A stretch of DNA of 64,000 nucleotides from Symsagittifera roscoffensis (Eukaryota; Xenacoelomorpha; Acoela; Convolutidae): positions 37,460,673-37,524,672 of the forward strand of contig NC_087066.1 in the NCBI RefSeq assembly GCF_963678635.1. Direction: 5' to 3'. The translations under genes were made by a program, and so were the position numbers. The notes under the pieces were generated by a model, which worked only from the letters and a program-made list of their open reading frames with translations, did no database searches and had not been told where the DNA came from. This document shows positions 1 through 12,800 of this stretch, one piece after another (positions within the stretch are counted from its first letter, which is position 1; every line of letters begins with the position of its first letter).

Positions 1-84
1 AGGGTCGGTCGGCCAAAAATGGATTTCTTAAAAAGTACTAAAGGGGGGATTTCTTAAAAAGTACCCCCCCTAAATCCGCCCCTG
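1..84. mobile_element. Right end of an hAT-like MITE (truncated by window edge)
   Basis: The stretch ends in ATCCGCCCCTG, the same terminus as the complete element at 28590-29024. Its interior (GGTCGGTCGGCCAAAAAT, then a run of C and AAATCCGCCCCTG) matches that copy in the other orientation. The left end is outside the window, so the target-site duplication cannot be tested; the 8 bp to the right are GCCGTGAC. It is a non-coding, non-autonomous family member. Confidence 0.7.
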
Positions 85-446
85 GCCGTGACCCAAACTC
101 TTAATAAAAATGTTCAAAAAATTTGTTTAAGCTTTGAGAAAATTGAGCTTGCTTTTTTTCCGCTTTCAGACTATATGACACAAAAAACAGGAAACCAACT
201 GTCTTTTGAGCTCTGTCAATTTTCTTATAAAAAATTGATAAAAAATTAAAATTTCAAAAAAATTGAAACTTTTTTCAGACTTTTCTTTGAAAGCCCTAAT
301 CAAGAGACTTAATAATAGCATTCCTCGGTTAAATTTGGAATGATTTACCAAAACTTGTCCTAGAAAGCCCTAATAAATTGACCTAAATAGACCTAATAGC
401 AGGCCACATTTCAATTTGGAACGATATACCAAAGTTGGCCCTATGA

Positions 447-824
447 ACTTTACCCAATTGGTCCTATGACCACCCAAGAAGAGCCCAACAGCAGCTCAGT
501 TGTCAGCAAGAATTTCGGGAACCCCGCAACCGGAAACCGCAACCTGAGCACGATGAGGATCAAAAAAGGTTCGAAAGTAGGTTGTGGGAGGTTAAATTTT
601 CCCCAGAGAAGGTAAATCTTCTCCCCGAGGTTCCCCTCTGGGTCATATTACCTAGACCAGCAGCACGCCACCCAGCTAAAAAACCCTTGCTTCCGGGGGA
701 GACCTCCGCAGAACTTATAAATTCTGCAAATTCTCGAAGGATCAATGCATCGCAGCCAAGACGGCAGCCCGAAGTCGATTTGGGATGTAACGCCCAAGAA
801 ACCTGCAAAAGGCAAAAAAAATGA
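447..824 (+). other. Unidentified open reading stretch of raised GC
   Basis: This frame stays open for about 125 codons from after a TGA at 444 to a TAA at 822, with higher GC than its surroundings and a charged, Gln/Arg/Pro-rich composition. The first ATG is at 582. No domain is recognised. It could be an exon of an unseen gene, a remnant of a mobile-element ORF, or chance. No clear splice-site pair was found that would join it to the GPCR exons downstream. Confidence 0.2.
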
Positions 825-2718
825 AATTTGGTTGAGCGCTTAAAACTAAAATTTGTATTTTTAAAACTTACATTCTTTAATTTCGTAACTCGTCATTTTG
901 TAATTTAGTCAGCTACACTAAGTTTCTTCTTTTAGTTTCAATTTACAAAATAAATGATAATTTTCAAGTTTCTCAGTTTGAGCAAGTATCCCGCAAAAAT
1001 CTTCAAAAGTAAGTTACATTTGAAATATTGGTGTCATAATTTGCGGAAGAAGTGCAGTTCGGCTGGTTGAAAAAAAAATTAAAGTTGCTAATTGGTTGAA
1101 TTTAGTAAATGAATTTCTAGGAAAAAAGAACTTAAAGCGGATCAACCTAGCTGGTAAGCCTTCAACTTTTTCGATGAAGAAATGATTGACGAAAATGTGG
1201 TTTTGGACGTGCAGATGGTGATGACGAGTATGAACCAGTCCTGAATTTTTGACTAAACCGCTTATCGATTAAATAAATTTGTTCTTTTGCCTAACCAACT
1301 GTGCTATCCCACTGAGTGTAAGTTAGATTTTGTAGTAATACATTTTAGTATTAATTATTCGAACGCGCTTCCGCTCGGTTTTATCCAGCTTCCGCTGCAG
1401 CTTGTCTGCTGCTTCATCTATTTAGCCAATTGACCTGAATTGCTTAGAGATAAATTCACTAGTCTCAAAATAAGGCAATGTGATCTAGTGGTTAAACCAA
1501 GCGCCTTGAAGGTATGTGGTTATTTCTTTTTTTGCTTACAGAATTATTTTCTGTTTTTCTTTTTTTGCTTACAAGTTGTTCTTTATTTGGATACTTTTTT
1601 TATTCAATTGATCACTGGACTGAACAATTTTTTTTTGACGGGATAAGTTTTGCTACTCAATATAAATTTAAGTGAGACAAGTCCCTTCAGGTCCCCCCAT
1701 AGCATTTAAGATAATTGTCTTAATTCGTGAGGGAGGAGAGGGTAAAATAAAGAGATGTCCTTGTCTGATACTTGCGAAAACGATGGTTTAGGTGGGGGGA
1801 GGTTAATAAAATGCAAGGACTTGTCATTTGCTGAAAAACAGAGACGGTTATTTGTCTCATTAACTGATTTAAATGGTCATATGAAAACGAAATTGTGGAA
1901 CAGCCTTTATTAAAATTCGAGAGGATAAATTCACTAATTTACGAAAATCAAGTGATGAACTAATGGGTCCGATACAAATTAAAACAGTTAAAACGTGCGC
2001 GTGAAATCCAATGACGAAAAGAACAAATTGAGTGCAAAATCTACTGAAAAACAGCAAAAACTAGCGACAAAGAACAAATTGATTGTGGAATTCACTGTCA
2101 ATCAGTAGAATCTAGCGACATTTTGCATCAGTTTACTTCAACTGCAAAAAAACTTTTGTCTGTAGAATTCAAAACAAAACAATATTTATTTTTTGTCTAT
2201 AAAATCCTTATTTTCACTGGATTTTCAATAGTGCGTAAAAGTTTTGTCTTTTTATTTCATCAAATATTCGACTTCAAAAGCTTTTCGAACTTTTGCGGAA
2301 TCTATTGCAAATTATGCGGATTCCAGAGACAATGTATGCTTAATCGAAACCTCTGCCAACGTAATCGAGCTTGTTTGACAATGTTGAGTATCAAGTTTTG
2401 CGCCGAATTGTTTGCATAGTGTTGGTTTTTGAAAATGTTTTCAGTTTTTGTAATTTCTACTGAGGGAAGTGCTCGAAAGTCAGTTTGGTCAAACAAAAAA
2501 GTTTTTGGATAACCCGCGCGTCCTTGGGACGTGCGCATCAAACTTTTGACGGGGAGTGAAAAAAATAGTATTTCGATTTTAGAAGAGTCATTTCGATTTT
2601 TCCAGTTCTCGCTCTTCAAATCCCCTATACCTCACCACACTATTTGCTAATAGTTATTCAGTTTATTTATTATTATTATTTTTTATTCGTTTCATGTTTA
2701 TACTGTTTTGTATTGCAG
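825..2718. other. Non-coding stretch upstream of the first visible GPCR exon
   Basis: AT-rich sequence with no recognisable exon. The T-rich run ending in TATTGCAG at 2711-2718 is the candidate 3' splice site of the GPCR exon. The rest is read as intron, on the assumption that the GPCR's TM1-TM2 exons lie further left. Confidence 0.4.
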
Positions 2719-2905
2719 GCTGTAATGTCTTCTCCCCCACCCAGTACTTCCTGTGTTTCCACGTGGAGGTGGCGTCTGCATTCGCTCTGGTGCTGATCGC
2801 ATTCGACAGATTCGTGGCCGTGTGTAGACCTTTCTACAGAGGAGTGACCCCCCTGAGAGTGACTATCGCTCTAGTCACATCCAACGCAGTCGCTGCTCTA
2901 CTCAG
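2719..2905 (+). CDS. Class A GPCR, exon encoding TM3, ICL2 and start of TM4
   Basis: This exon reads a typical third transmembrane helix ending in D-R-F-V-A-V-C-R-P-F, a variant of the DRY motif followed by the class A second intracellular loop. It then begins TM4 (RVTIALVTSNAVAALL). Rhodopsin-like receptors signal through heterotrimeric G proteins at the plasma membrane. The donor is CTCAG|GTTAAA at 2905/2906, leaving two codon bases (AG). Two acceptors are plausible: TTGTATTGCAG at 2718 (used here) or TCTCCCCCACCCAG at 2744, which would start the exon at Tyr. A Cys lies just after the first acceptor, but it is about 28 residues before the Asp rather than the usual 24-25. The resemblance of the DRF region and TM6 to vasopressin/GnRH-like receptors is suggestive only. 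The ligand is unknown. Confidence 0.85.
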
Positions 2906-5282
2906 GTTAAATACGCACCCAACATTTTCACAGCCCCCTCCCAATTAAACACTCAAGCTGTATCGGGCTGCTAATAGCTTTTTGTTTTGATAAATAACTA
3001 AGTCGTGAGTATATTGATGAAGAAAGAAAAATTGGCGTGCAGACTTGTGCAGACTCCGCGAATAGCATAAACCACAAAAAAACATAATCGTATGAGCCAG
3101 TTAATGGACCAGTTTGTAAATGTCACAGTTGCCGCATAATTTGGATAAAAAACATAGAGTTTAGATATTTTCTCCAGGAATGAAAGAAATAAAATGAAAC
3201 TAGCAACACTTGCCGGAGAGCTGATTAAATCCTGCTTCTGTTTTTCTTCGTTATTTTCCTGGGCTGGGTTAGGTCGTCTGCTCGCCCACAAGCAGCACAG
3301 CGCTCTTACAATTCCCGCTAGGCTAGTGGGTCAATGTATGTACCAAGTGCTGCTTCAAAAAGTTCGATCCAACAAAGCAGTCGCAAAAAAAACGTCGATA
3401 CATAATCAAGTTTCACCATAAATAACCATAATCGGAATTGTAACAAGAGTCGACCAGGTTAGTTTTATGAATCCAGCATATTATGTCAATTTTTATAGTA
3501 TGATGCCGATTTGAGACGTCTCGCCTAAAGTTTGGTTGCCAACGTTTTCAGTCCTTTTGGGGCCATTTTGCAACCCGCATGGGCAAAACTAAGATTGTAA
3601 TAGATTAATATCGATTTTCAAACAGATTTTCTACCAGTAAAAAGTCGTTTGCGTGTAACCGAATTAGACATTAAAATGGGTAATAAAGGGATTTTATACA
3701 GCTCAGAAAAATCGATTATATAGTGTAGAAAATGCATTTTTTTGCGGTGTAAAATCTGTATAGAATCTGTATAAAATCGATTATATTGCTTAAAAACTGT
3801 ATTAAATTTTATAAAAAAGTGATGGAAGCACTCATGGAAGCATGCTGTTTGAAAATTCAAAACAGCAGTTGAATTCAAACTAAACGACCCAAATCAAGAA
3901 AATCATCATTCTAAACAAGATTTTGGGCACAAAAAATGCAATTAAATCTTCAATATAAACAAGATCCTGCGCACAAAAAATGGAATAAAATCATGAACAT
4001 CATCAATATAAACAAGTATTGATAACTTTCATAATTTTATTGCAATTTTTTGTGCACAGGATCTTGTTATCATGAATAAGATCTTGTTATCATGCAAAAT
4101 CATCAATATAAACAAGATTTTTGACACAAAAAGTGCAAAAAAATTCTACAATATAAACAAGATCCTGTGCACAAAAAATGCAATCAATCATGAAAATCAT
4201 CAATAGAAACAAAAATATGCAATGAAACACATAATATTATTAAAATGAAGCAAAATTTTGGCCACAACTACATTAAAAAATTATGAGTTTGGTCAAAATA
4301 AAGTGGATTTTGAGCCCAAAAATATGCAAACAAACTTTAAATGTTATCAGATTTACATCAGATTTTGGACCAAGCAAGGCAAAATTTTACCAAAAAGCAG
4401 GCCTGAAATCAATTTGGAACGATTTTTGATTTGGAACGAATGATGATATTCGGGATGATATTTTTCGTGATTTCTTTGACAACTCTTTCTGAAGTCAGTC
4501 AATCTGATATATTAATTTCGTATAGCGCGGACTTGTTCAGTTACTTTAGTGAATCAAGCCAAGAATTCAGAAAGAAGAATAATCAAAGTCATCAGATTTC
4601 AATTCTACCGAACTGGGGGACTCAAATTATGCAGCATTTCAAAAAGAAAAGAAAATGTTTTACTCAGAAAAGTTCTTAAAACAGCCGATTTTACAGAATC
4701 CGCAACAAAATTTAAGTCAATTTTTAACTAAGAAATTTGGATTTAATATATAAGTAATATATTGTTTAGGAGTAATTCATTGCTTAGGATATTTGCTGTG
4801 GCAACGGTAAAGAAGATCCGTGGAAACATATTGATTAGTGGAAACAGCAAAAAAAAAGCCGTTTTGCGGAGTCAGCAACAAATCCGTTTTCAGCTTGTTG
4901 CGTAATTCATATAGTTATTTACGACAGAAAATTGTGCGAACTTTCTTTGAAAAAAAGTTTACCACAAGCGAATGTTGTACACCTAGGTGTATAAAATTAA
5001 AATTAAACTATCCAAAATCGAACTCAAACATTATAATAGCAAGGTTTTAACAGAGCAATACAGTGTTTTAGCTATTTTGCTGTGGAATCCAAAACAGCAA
5101 AGAAAAATAAAAAAAAAGCAATGTTGCAGATTACGTGAAGATACTGTTGGAGCCTGTTGAGGAATCCGCTTTAAGCTCACAAAATAAACATTTTGGCCTT
5201 AAAATGTTCGGCCAGAACATTTTTTGTGCTTCTTACACAATGACCGGCTTGTCTCGTCTCGTTTAACTGTATTTGTTTTCAG
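2906..5282 (+). other. GPCR intron (2.4 kb)
   Basis: Starts GTTAAA and ends TTTGTTTTCAG. It contains the AT-rich minisatellite at 3915-4210. No other gene is supported; short ORFs here have no recognisable domain. Confidence 0.7.
3915..4210. repeat. Imperfect minisatellite with GATCCTG(T/C)GCACAAAAAATG core
   Basis: The core ATAAACAAGATCCTG(C/T)GCACAAAAAATG recurs at intervals of about 50-70 bp, mixed with ATCATGAA(A/C)ATCATCAATATAAACAAG units. One unit is inverted (TTTTTTGTGCACAGGATCTTG near 4048). Copies are diverged, so it is an old local array in the GPCR intron. Confidence 0.75.
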
Positions 5283-5659
5283 CACTGCTGTAATCGTTCC
5301 AATGCTGAAGGGGAAATACTGGCTAGTGGGTGATTTTGCGCACGCAGTGCACGGGTTTCTACTTGCGTGCATGCTTCTATTGATAACTGGACTCTACGGG
5401 TACACAATTTACACCGTGCACAAAAAATCACTGGACATGGAAAAAGCCAAGGCGCAATCACATCTTGCTCCCAGTGCTAGTAAGAATTCGGAGGCAATTG
5501 GTTCATCTAGCGCGGCTACAAAAAGAAGCAGGAAAGTGGCAGAGGTTCGAGTGAACGTTCAACCGGCCGTGGATGAAAAGAAAGATGATGGTAAAGCAGG
5601 CGCGAACTTAAACGGGACAGAAGAACACGAGTCTTGTCAGAACGACAATTTGCTCCAAG
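5283..5659 (+). CDS. Class A GPCR, exon encoding end of TM4, ECL2, TM5 and start of ICL3
   Basis: The acceptor is TTTGTTTTCAG|C. Its first base completes the AG left by the previous exon to give Ser, so TM4 reads on without a shift. After the rest of TM4 (TAVIVPML) there is an unusually short loop (KGKYWLVGD), then TM5 (about 25 hydrophobic residues ending GLYGYTIYTVHKK). A long hydrophilic third intracellular loop rich in Ser, Lys and Glu follows. The short second extracellular loop has no Cys, so the usual TM3-ECL2 disulfide would be absent. An unseen phase-matched exon between this and the last exon is the alternative. The donor is CTCCAAG|GTACAAAG at 5659/5660, leaving one base (G). Confidence 0.85.
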
Positions 5660-6439
5660 GTACAAAGTTATGACTGAAACGGTAACTTGACTTAAAGATA
5701 GTTTGATAACAGCTTCGCCCCATCCCACAAATAATATTGTTTTACATGCAAAATTTGGACCAACTTTTGTTGTCTAAATTTAGCTGTGGAACTAGAGGTT
5801 TTATCGAAACTAGAGGATTTTTTTTCGGCCGTATTTCAATTAGGTCGCCGAAACTCATTGTCGGAGGTCTTCCTAGACATTATCAACACCCTTTTTTTCC
5901 AAAGCCGTCTGCGCCTCAGGTAAGTTGCTGGAAAAAGGCTAAAAGTTTCGTTTTGGGCTCCTTTTTTAAGATTTGACCAAAAATTGATATTCTTTTCATT
6001 GAGCGCACCCGCCTCAAAGTTTTTCTGTACTGGCGCCAAAAGCGTTTTTTTAAAAGAAAAAATGTATGTTTTTTGTTTGGCGGAAAAAAATGGATATGAT
6101 ACAATCGTACTAGAAATGAACCCTTTGAGTGGCAGTAGAACCACTGAGGAGTGGGGTTCGAATATTAGTCTAATTTAATATGGAAAAAATTGGAGCATAA
6201 ATTTTTCATTTCCGAGCATTGAGGGTGTTAATAAGGTTGGAAAAGACTCTGTGAGAAGCCATTACTTCGAACGCCACATTTGGTCTGACTTAAGATTTGA
6301 AAACCCACCAAAGAATAAGTACAGTAGGAGCTCTGAATAAAATACTGCTATCAGTTCTGAAAGTTTCAACCAATAAGTTTATGAAAGTTTCTGAACCTAA
6401 GAAAATTTCGAACCTTAAAATTTAACAGGAAGGAATTTT

Positions 6440-6700
6440 CTGACAATAGGTATTTATGTCTAGTAATTGATGAAAAATTGAATTTGAAAACACACATCGA
6501 TAAAACTTTGAAAAGGGAAGCTAAATCTTGCTCGACGATCTATCAACTCAGATATCAAATCTACACTGCTCATGGTTTACAAAACGTATGTTCAACCAAT
6601 ATATCAATATAGTGTACTGTTCTATGGCACAACTAATAAGACGGTGTTACAAAAATTAGAGAGCCAGCAAAGGCTCGCGTGGAGTAATTGTTTTAAAATT
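6440..6700 (+). pseudogene. Decayed LINE (non-LTR) reverse transcriptase 3' fragment
   Basis: Two pieces in different frames match the region just after the RT catalytic core of non-LTR retrotransposons. One is YLCLVIDEKLNLKTHID near 6450, the usual 'YLGv.iD.kL.....I' box. The other is QPIYQYSVLFYGTTNKT followed by LQKLESQQRLAW near 6595-6683. Frameshifts and stops separate them. It is an old inactive fragment in the GPCR intron, comparable with the remnant at 44974-45620. Confidence 0.65.
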
Positions 6701-8644
6701 CAAAAACTGGAAACTCTGTTTGGTCCCAGAAATACATGTATATGATTTTTTCAAACTCATGGTTAAAATTATAAGACTATATATTAGCTATAAAATTATA
6801 AGACTATAAATTATAAGGTTTTAGATATAAAAATATATCTTGGGGAAATAAAAAACTTCATGAATGCATACGTGAAAAGGAAATAACAGCTACTGCAAAA
6901 TCGGGCATTACAAGCAAAAAAAAACAAGAGCAAACAAAAATTGAAATTAGAGTAATATTATTAAAATAATACAGTTTGATAAAAAAAAAACATTCTTCTT
7001 CAAGCGTTAACAACTACCAATGAAACTTTGGACTCAATTTTTTCATAAAATAACAGGCATCTATATTGTGATAACGAACATTTTAAAAGTATCTTAAAGT
7101 AAATTTCCATCCCTTTGCAATAGTTTTTCTTGGTAATCTTATTTTGATCGTTAGAAAGAGCGAAATTTTTTTTTTATAAATAGGTTTCGATATTTGAAAA
7201 CAATTTGCGGTTTTTTTGTTTACATGATCAAAGTTTGAAAACAGGAGACGAATTGAATTTACTCATGAAGATGCCACCTGACAGGTTGATGCCTTTTTGG
7301 TATTCTCCCAAGCTGAACTAAATTGTAAGCGTACAATTTCATAGAATGTATCATTATCAGTTTTGATTTGAAAATAAATCTAGCAAACTAAAACTACGCC
7401 ATGATTTAACTAAGCTTTATTACAGATAGAATTGTTTTGAAAGTTGAGCTCAGGGTGTTAAAACCGTCTGATTTCGTTTCAAAAACTAATAAAAATTGCT
7501 GGTTCATTATGAGGAAACAGAACAATCTTACGCTCAGAGCAAAGCCTTTAATATTCAACTGCTCTTTGAAAGAAATTTTTTAAACTTTATTAAATGATTT
7601 TGATCTAGTTTTTGAACACCAATTAAAAAAAGTTCAAAACTTGGGCCGATTTTTTTCATTTTATTCAGATGTTATTAACAAAAAGTGTTGAAAATAGCTG
7701 TTTTAAAAACGAGGAAAACAACATCATCTATATAAAAACTTCGAACAAGACAGTTAGTTTCAGGGCAAATCCCTAAGTATACAACTGCCCTTTGAAAATT
7801 ATTTTTTAATGTACTAAAAACTTTTCCAATATTTACATGACTTAAATCTATTTTTTTTGTAAACGTTTGCACATAGCTGCTCTGATACAAAAATATGCAA
7901 ACATAAGTGCAAATTTCTGATGCGTGAACTTTCCTCTTATATACTCGAAAATTTTTGGTCAGATTTTATCGAACCAAAATGAAAATTTTAAATTGTTCAC
8001 TTCTGAAAACAATCTCACGCACTCAATTTTTCAAACTACGTTGAGCATTTGACGATTTCTGGGATTATTTTTTGGAAAGATTTTAATAGCTTTTTTGGAA
8101 ATATTTGAAAAGCTAGAAAAAATATAAAAAAATTCAGACCAAACGCTTTGCCGTTTACCCAACACTTTTATCCATTTTTAAACATATTATCAATGCCAAA
8201 TCTCCAAAATCAAAAAAAATTCACATTGCATAAAAAGTCTGTCAAAAACATTGATTCAATTAAATCGAAATTTGCACATCAAAAAAATCAGACCAAGACA
8301 AGATTTGTATGAGTTCAACAGTTATTTGAAGCTTATTTGGAAAGATTCTGTAGTGCAAGATTGTTTAAAAAAAAGAGTATAAAAATTTGGATCTTGTTAA
8401 TTATTTCCCCCCTTTTGGACCTTGTTAACTATTTCCCCCTATGCATGTATTATTTTTGACAAGCCTTTCTGTATAAAAAATGCATTTCAAAAATGTCAAA
8501 CTTTAATTGGGTTTCATTTTCGCGTATTTGTATTACTCACTGTTTATATAATACCTACATAAAAAATACCAATTAAATATATTTCCTGAGAATTGTTTTA
8601 AACGATTGAAAATGTGGCAGCCAAAATTGAATTTCTGAAAATCG

Positions 8645-8662
8645 AAATAGGGGGGGGGGGGC
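8645..8662. repeat. Poly-G tract
   Basis: A run of about 12 G in otherwise AT-rich intron, next to sequence that partly repeats the TTGTTAACTATTTCCCCC stretch at 8395-8440. No gene is implied. Confidence 0.6.
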
Positions 8663-8829
8663 TAATAGTTAACAAGATTCAAAAATTTTTAGTAGTGACA
8701 TCAGGGAGTCAATATCTTTATGGGTTATGGAAATTAATCAATAAATTATTTTGATTGCTAAAATTTGTTTGAGTAGAAAAAAAACAATCAAGCAAAACTG
8801 TTCCGAAAAATACTATCCGCATTTAAGAA

Positions 8830-9150
8830 AAGTGAAAACAAATCGATTATAATGGATTTTCGTGGTCTAAAAAGTTTTAAATATAATCGATTCCCATGTT
8901 ACGCTCAGACAAAAAAATTGGACTAAAATGGATATAAATCCATTTTTTTCAGCAAAAATTTAATGCATTATAATTCATTTGAAATCCATTATAATGGATT
9001 ATATAAAAAGTAGAAAATCACATTAAATTGGATTTTTTTTTCACTTCCCTTGTTTCGCTGTTTTAAAATGCATTCTAATTAAATTAAAATCCATTATAAT
9101 GGATTATATAATAAGTAGAAAATCACAATAAAATGGGTTTTTTTCCACTT
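8830..9150. repeat. AATCCATTATAATGGATT palindrome cluster with two near-tandem units
   Basis: The perfect 18-bp palindrome AATCCATTATAATGGATT occurs at about 8984-9002 and 9090-9108. Both copies are followed by the same block (ATAT..AAGTAGAAAATCACA, a T-run, CACTT.CCTTGTTT.GCT), so this is a short near-tandem duplication of about 105 bp. Related half-sites (AATCGATTATAATGGA) are nearby. The family recurs at 9650-9800, 29690-29775 and 30370-30560. Confidence 0.7.
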
Positions 9151-9649
9151 TCCTTGTTTTGCTCTGTTGAAAAACTGGTTGCAATTTCAAATTAATTCCC
9201 TCATTCATAATTTATTTCATAATCATTCATAATCATTCATAATAGATTTTTGCAGTTCTTTCGTGCAGTGGAATTTCTCAGTCACAGTCTCCCAATTAGG
9301 ACAAAGGAACTAGTGGAAGGCCCGAGTAATATTCCACGACCCTGGATTCTGTCTGCGCAGACGAAGACTCAACCTAGTTAATAATTAATACTAATGATTC
9401 TACGTTTATTATCATGTTTATTAACATATATACTTTTTGAGGTCGCACTATTTTAAGATTTTATTTTCGAAAAGTTGTAAAAAAATGGTTAAAAAAGTTT
9501 TTTTTTACCAGCTTACAAAAACTAAAAATTATCAAGATAAAACTACAAACTGTCACCACCAACGATATAGTGATCTGAGAAATGAAATGGATTTGATAGA
9601 TCAGCGTGATATATTTTTAGACAGAAACAAAAAGTAACAAAAGTGAAAA

Positions 9650-9800
9650 AAAAAATCGATTATAATGGAGTAAAATGAATTTTGTTGCCTCGAAAAATAG
9701 TAACATTATAATCCATTTTTAATTGATTATAATGGATTTTTTTTCACTTTTGTGGGCAGTGACAACGAAACTCAATTACAATCGATTTTTATTCATGGAA
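9650..9800. repeat. Palindromic ATTATAATGGATT repeat, further copy
   Basis: Contains AATCGATTATAATGGA, a spacer, then AATTGATTATAATGGATT, a T-run and CACTTTTGTG. This is the same layout as the cluster at 8830-9150. It is non-coding. Confidence 0.55.
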
Positions 9801-12800
9801 CTCCAATGCGGGTAGGTTTTCCAGATTCTGCATATTGGAGCAAGTCTAATTGTTGAGCACTGGATTAATTATTCTACGTGTGCAATGAAGTGCTTTTTTC
9901 AAGTATTGAAAACGAAAGGCTACTTGTTTCAATCGAGACAGGATAAAATCCATTATTATTCTGCCCAGCAGTTGTTCTTGTAATATTTCTTAATAGCAAT
10001 TTTTCCAAACAAACTCCAATTGTAGTTTGATTGAGGTTATATGAATTCATAAACGTTTTCTTATCGCCGAGAAAACCTGATGGAGATTTCTGGTTTGTAG
10101 AGCAATATAGAGCCAAGAAATACTCTTTAGATTTCTTCGATTTAAGCTAAAGTCCCCAAAACCTTTTTTTAATCATTGATAGAAGCATTTTTGATTTATT
10201 CTAAGCTGGGTGGATTATATCCCGACGCACAAAAAAAAACAAAAGATTACTGAGTTCAAAGGAGATAAATAAAAAAATGGAATAGAATGTAAAAAACGGA
10301 AAATGATTCTTTTCATATGATGTCTAACACAAAACTAATTGTCCGCGGAAAATTTTTGGGTCTTGCGCATCCACCGTTCATTCTTCATAGTAAATAATTA
10401 ATATAATTGTTCCAAAAAGTTTTAAAACACAAAAACAATACTTTTCATCAAACTCATAAAAATGTCGAGCAATTTGTATTCGAAAAACGCCAATTCGTTG
10501 CACTGCAGGTTTGAAAAATTTAAAAAATAATCTGTTGGTTTGGTCAGTTTAAAAGTTACGTTGAAAAGCAACACATTTGGCTGGCAAGCTAATTCATTGT
10601 GCAAGCCAATGAAAAAAAGTGCAGGCCTTTTTTGTGTCAGTGAAGTTCAATCTCATTGAACGACATGTTAGAGAGTATCTAGATTTCACTCCAAAATTGA
10701 AGATCGTGAAATGACTCAATTTTTTTTCAAACTTCTTTTACTCTTTGAGGATGTTTAATAAACTCTATGAAGAGTTCGCTCACACAATTTTAGCTTTATA
10801 TACCTTACAGTTGGCGAGAAATTCAAAATTGAGTCAAAAAATCCCAAACCTGGAACAAAAACAAAATCAGCTCAATTTCAATTTACTAAACTTTTGAAAA
10901 TTGCATTACGATGAACAAGGAGTCATTGGAAAGCGGTCTTTGGTGCGTGATCGTAGAACACAAATAAAAATCATATTTTAAGTATTATAACTGACCAAAG
11001 GCTATTTCTCCGCCAAAGTTCGGTTTTCCAATTTTTTTTTATCTGATACCCTTCCAAAGAGTAATCGACATACATGAGGACCTACATGAGGTTTAACTGG
11101 TTTTTTGTCCAGATTGAATGGATCAAAGAAGTTTTATCTCAATGAACGGATGTTGGATAGTATCAGTTTTCATTAAAAAATTGAAGATCGTAAAATGACA
11201 AAAAAAATTTTTTTCTTTTTTTTTCTTTTTTAAGGTATTCTATACAATTCTATATTCACATGCACATTTTCATCATTAAATGTCAAATGGGTGTTGAAAA
11301 ACATTCCATCTAACATTTGGCTTATTTGCAATTGTCTAATTCTAATTTTAATTGTCTAATTTTAAATTAGTTAAGGTGGTCTGTTCGACACTTTTGGTCG
11401 CACCAGATGAGTTCCGTACTAGGTACTGTACTCATAGATTAATTTCAGATAAGGTACACCGTCTGTTTGTCACGCTTTCTTATTTTCGGCCGGATAGGTT
11501 TGTGCAATTTCTTAGTCTAATATCAATCTTACTCTGACTCTTATATCTCCTAGTCTCAATAGATCTAGTGTATACTGGTCTTTGCGAGTTAGTTCTTTTT
11601 GTTTATCCAGACGAAGAACAACTGTTTTCTAAGAGTTATTCAGATTGTTCTGGTTCTGAAACTACTTGTATGAGTGTCAATGTTAGTGATGGAATTTGAT
11701 TCGTTAGTTAGTAATATTTTATAGAGATAGTTTTATCAATAAAATATTTCGTTTATAGATGCTAATTTGGAACTGTTTCCACCTCGCTCAAAATAAGGTG
11801 TAGAGGTTATTTTTATTTAGTAACTTATTTTTCAATTCTTTTGAAGCTGAATCACCTCGATCAAAGTCAGGTTGTCAGAGTAACTACACTTTATTGCATA
11901 TTTTTCATTTAGGGTTGGAAAGTTAGCTCTAAAAATTTTTTATAGTCTAGTCGGTTAATTTAGCTGGAGAAACCACCAGAATCGTTGAGTTTCCACAAAA
12001 TAACGATAGACCTAAAATAGCCCTGAAATTTTAAATACTCAATTTAACTCAACAATTGATTTTATATTCGGAAACTACATGAGCAGCGCTTTTGAAAAAC
12101 ATAAAAACAATGCCCAAAACCTTTTTTTTATACCCTTTTTCTCCGCAAACCAAAAATTGACCAAAAACGGACGTTTGTCTGGTCCCAATTTTTTATAGAC
12201 CGTTTTTCCGGTTTTTTTCCATATGGGTATCCTAAAATTGTGTCGTATTGCCAAAAACCGAAGTCCCAAGTCTCTCAGACACTGGGAACCTTTTTGAGCC
12301 GATGCCTAAAAAGAGGGTTGGTACTTACCAAAAACGACACGGCTAGGCTTGTTCGCCAGCTTCAATTTAATTTGAAATGACTTTTGACCTAGATTAATTA
12401 CCAGCAGTTACGATATATTGCTCGCAGTAAGTTGACTATCCCAATTTTCACAAACTGACATTTTTCATATTACCATAGTTTCCCAAAAAATAGTCCCAAA
12501 TCAATTTTGTTGTATTTTAGCAGAAAGTATTGACATTTTTGCAAAAAAAAAAAAAATTTGAAATCGAAGCTGATCTCAAAAATATATCCACTGAATGTAT
12601 ATAACGGAAACTGTGCAATTAGATTTTTCTGCTTTTGGATAGCCCGGGATCTCGACGAAAATATCAACTAAAACAGCCGGTTACTGTGCAGGCAGCACTG
12701 GATGTTCCGATTATAGTCTTTAATAACTCACAACATTTTTTCCAAATTATTGTTGTTTTTTCTGCGTGATGTGATAAAAATATCTGAACTAAAAAAGTAG

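Noticed and set aside
1473-1530. tRNA-like stretch (TGATCTAGTGGTTAAACCAAGCGCCTTGAAGG...)
   Set aside because: Resembles an A box and anticodon arm, but I find no good B box, acceptor stem or T arm. At best a worn tRNA-derived SINE piece.
6145-6165. B-box-like GGGGTTCGAATATTAG
   Set aside because: No matching A box or cloverleaf upstream; a single B-box-like match is expected by chance.
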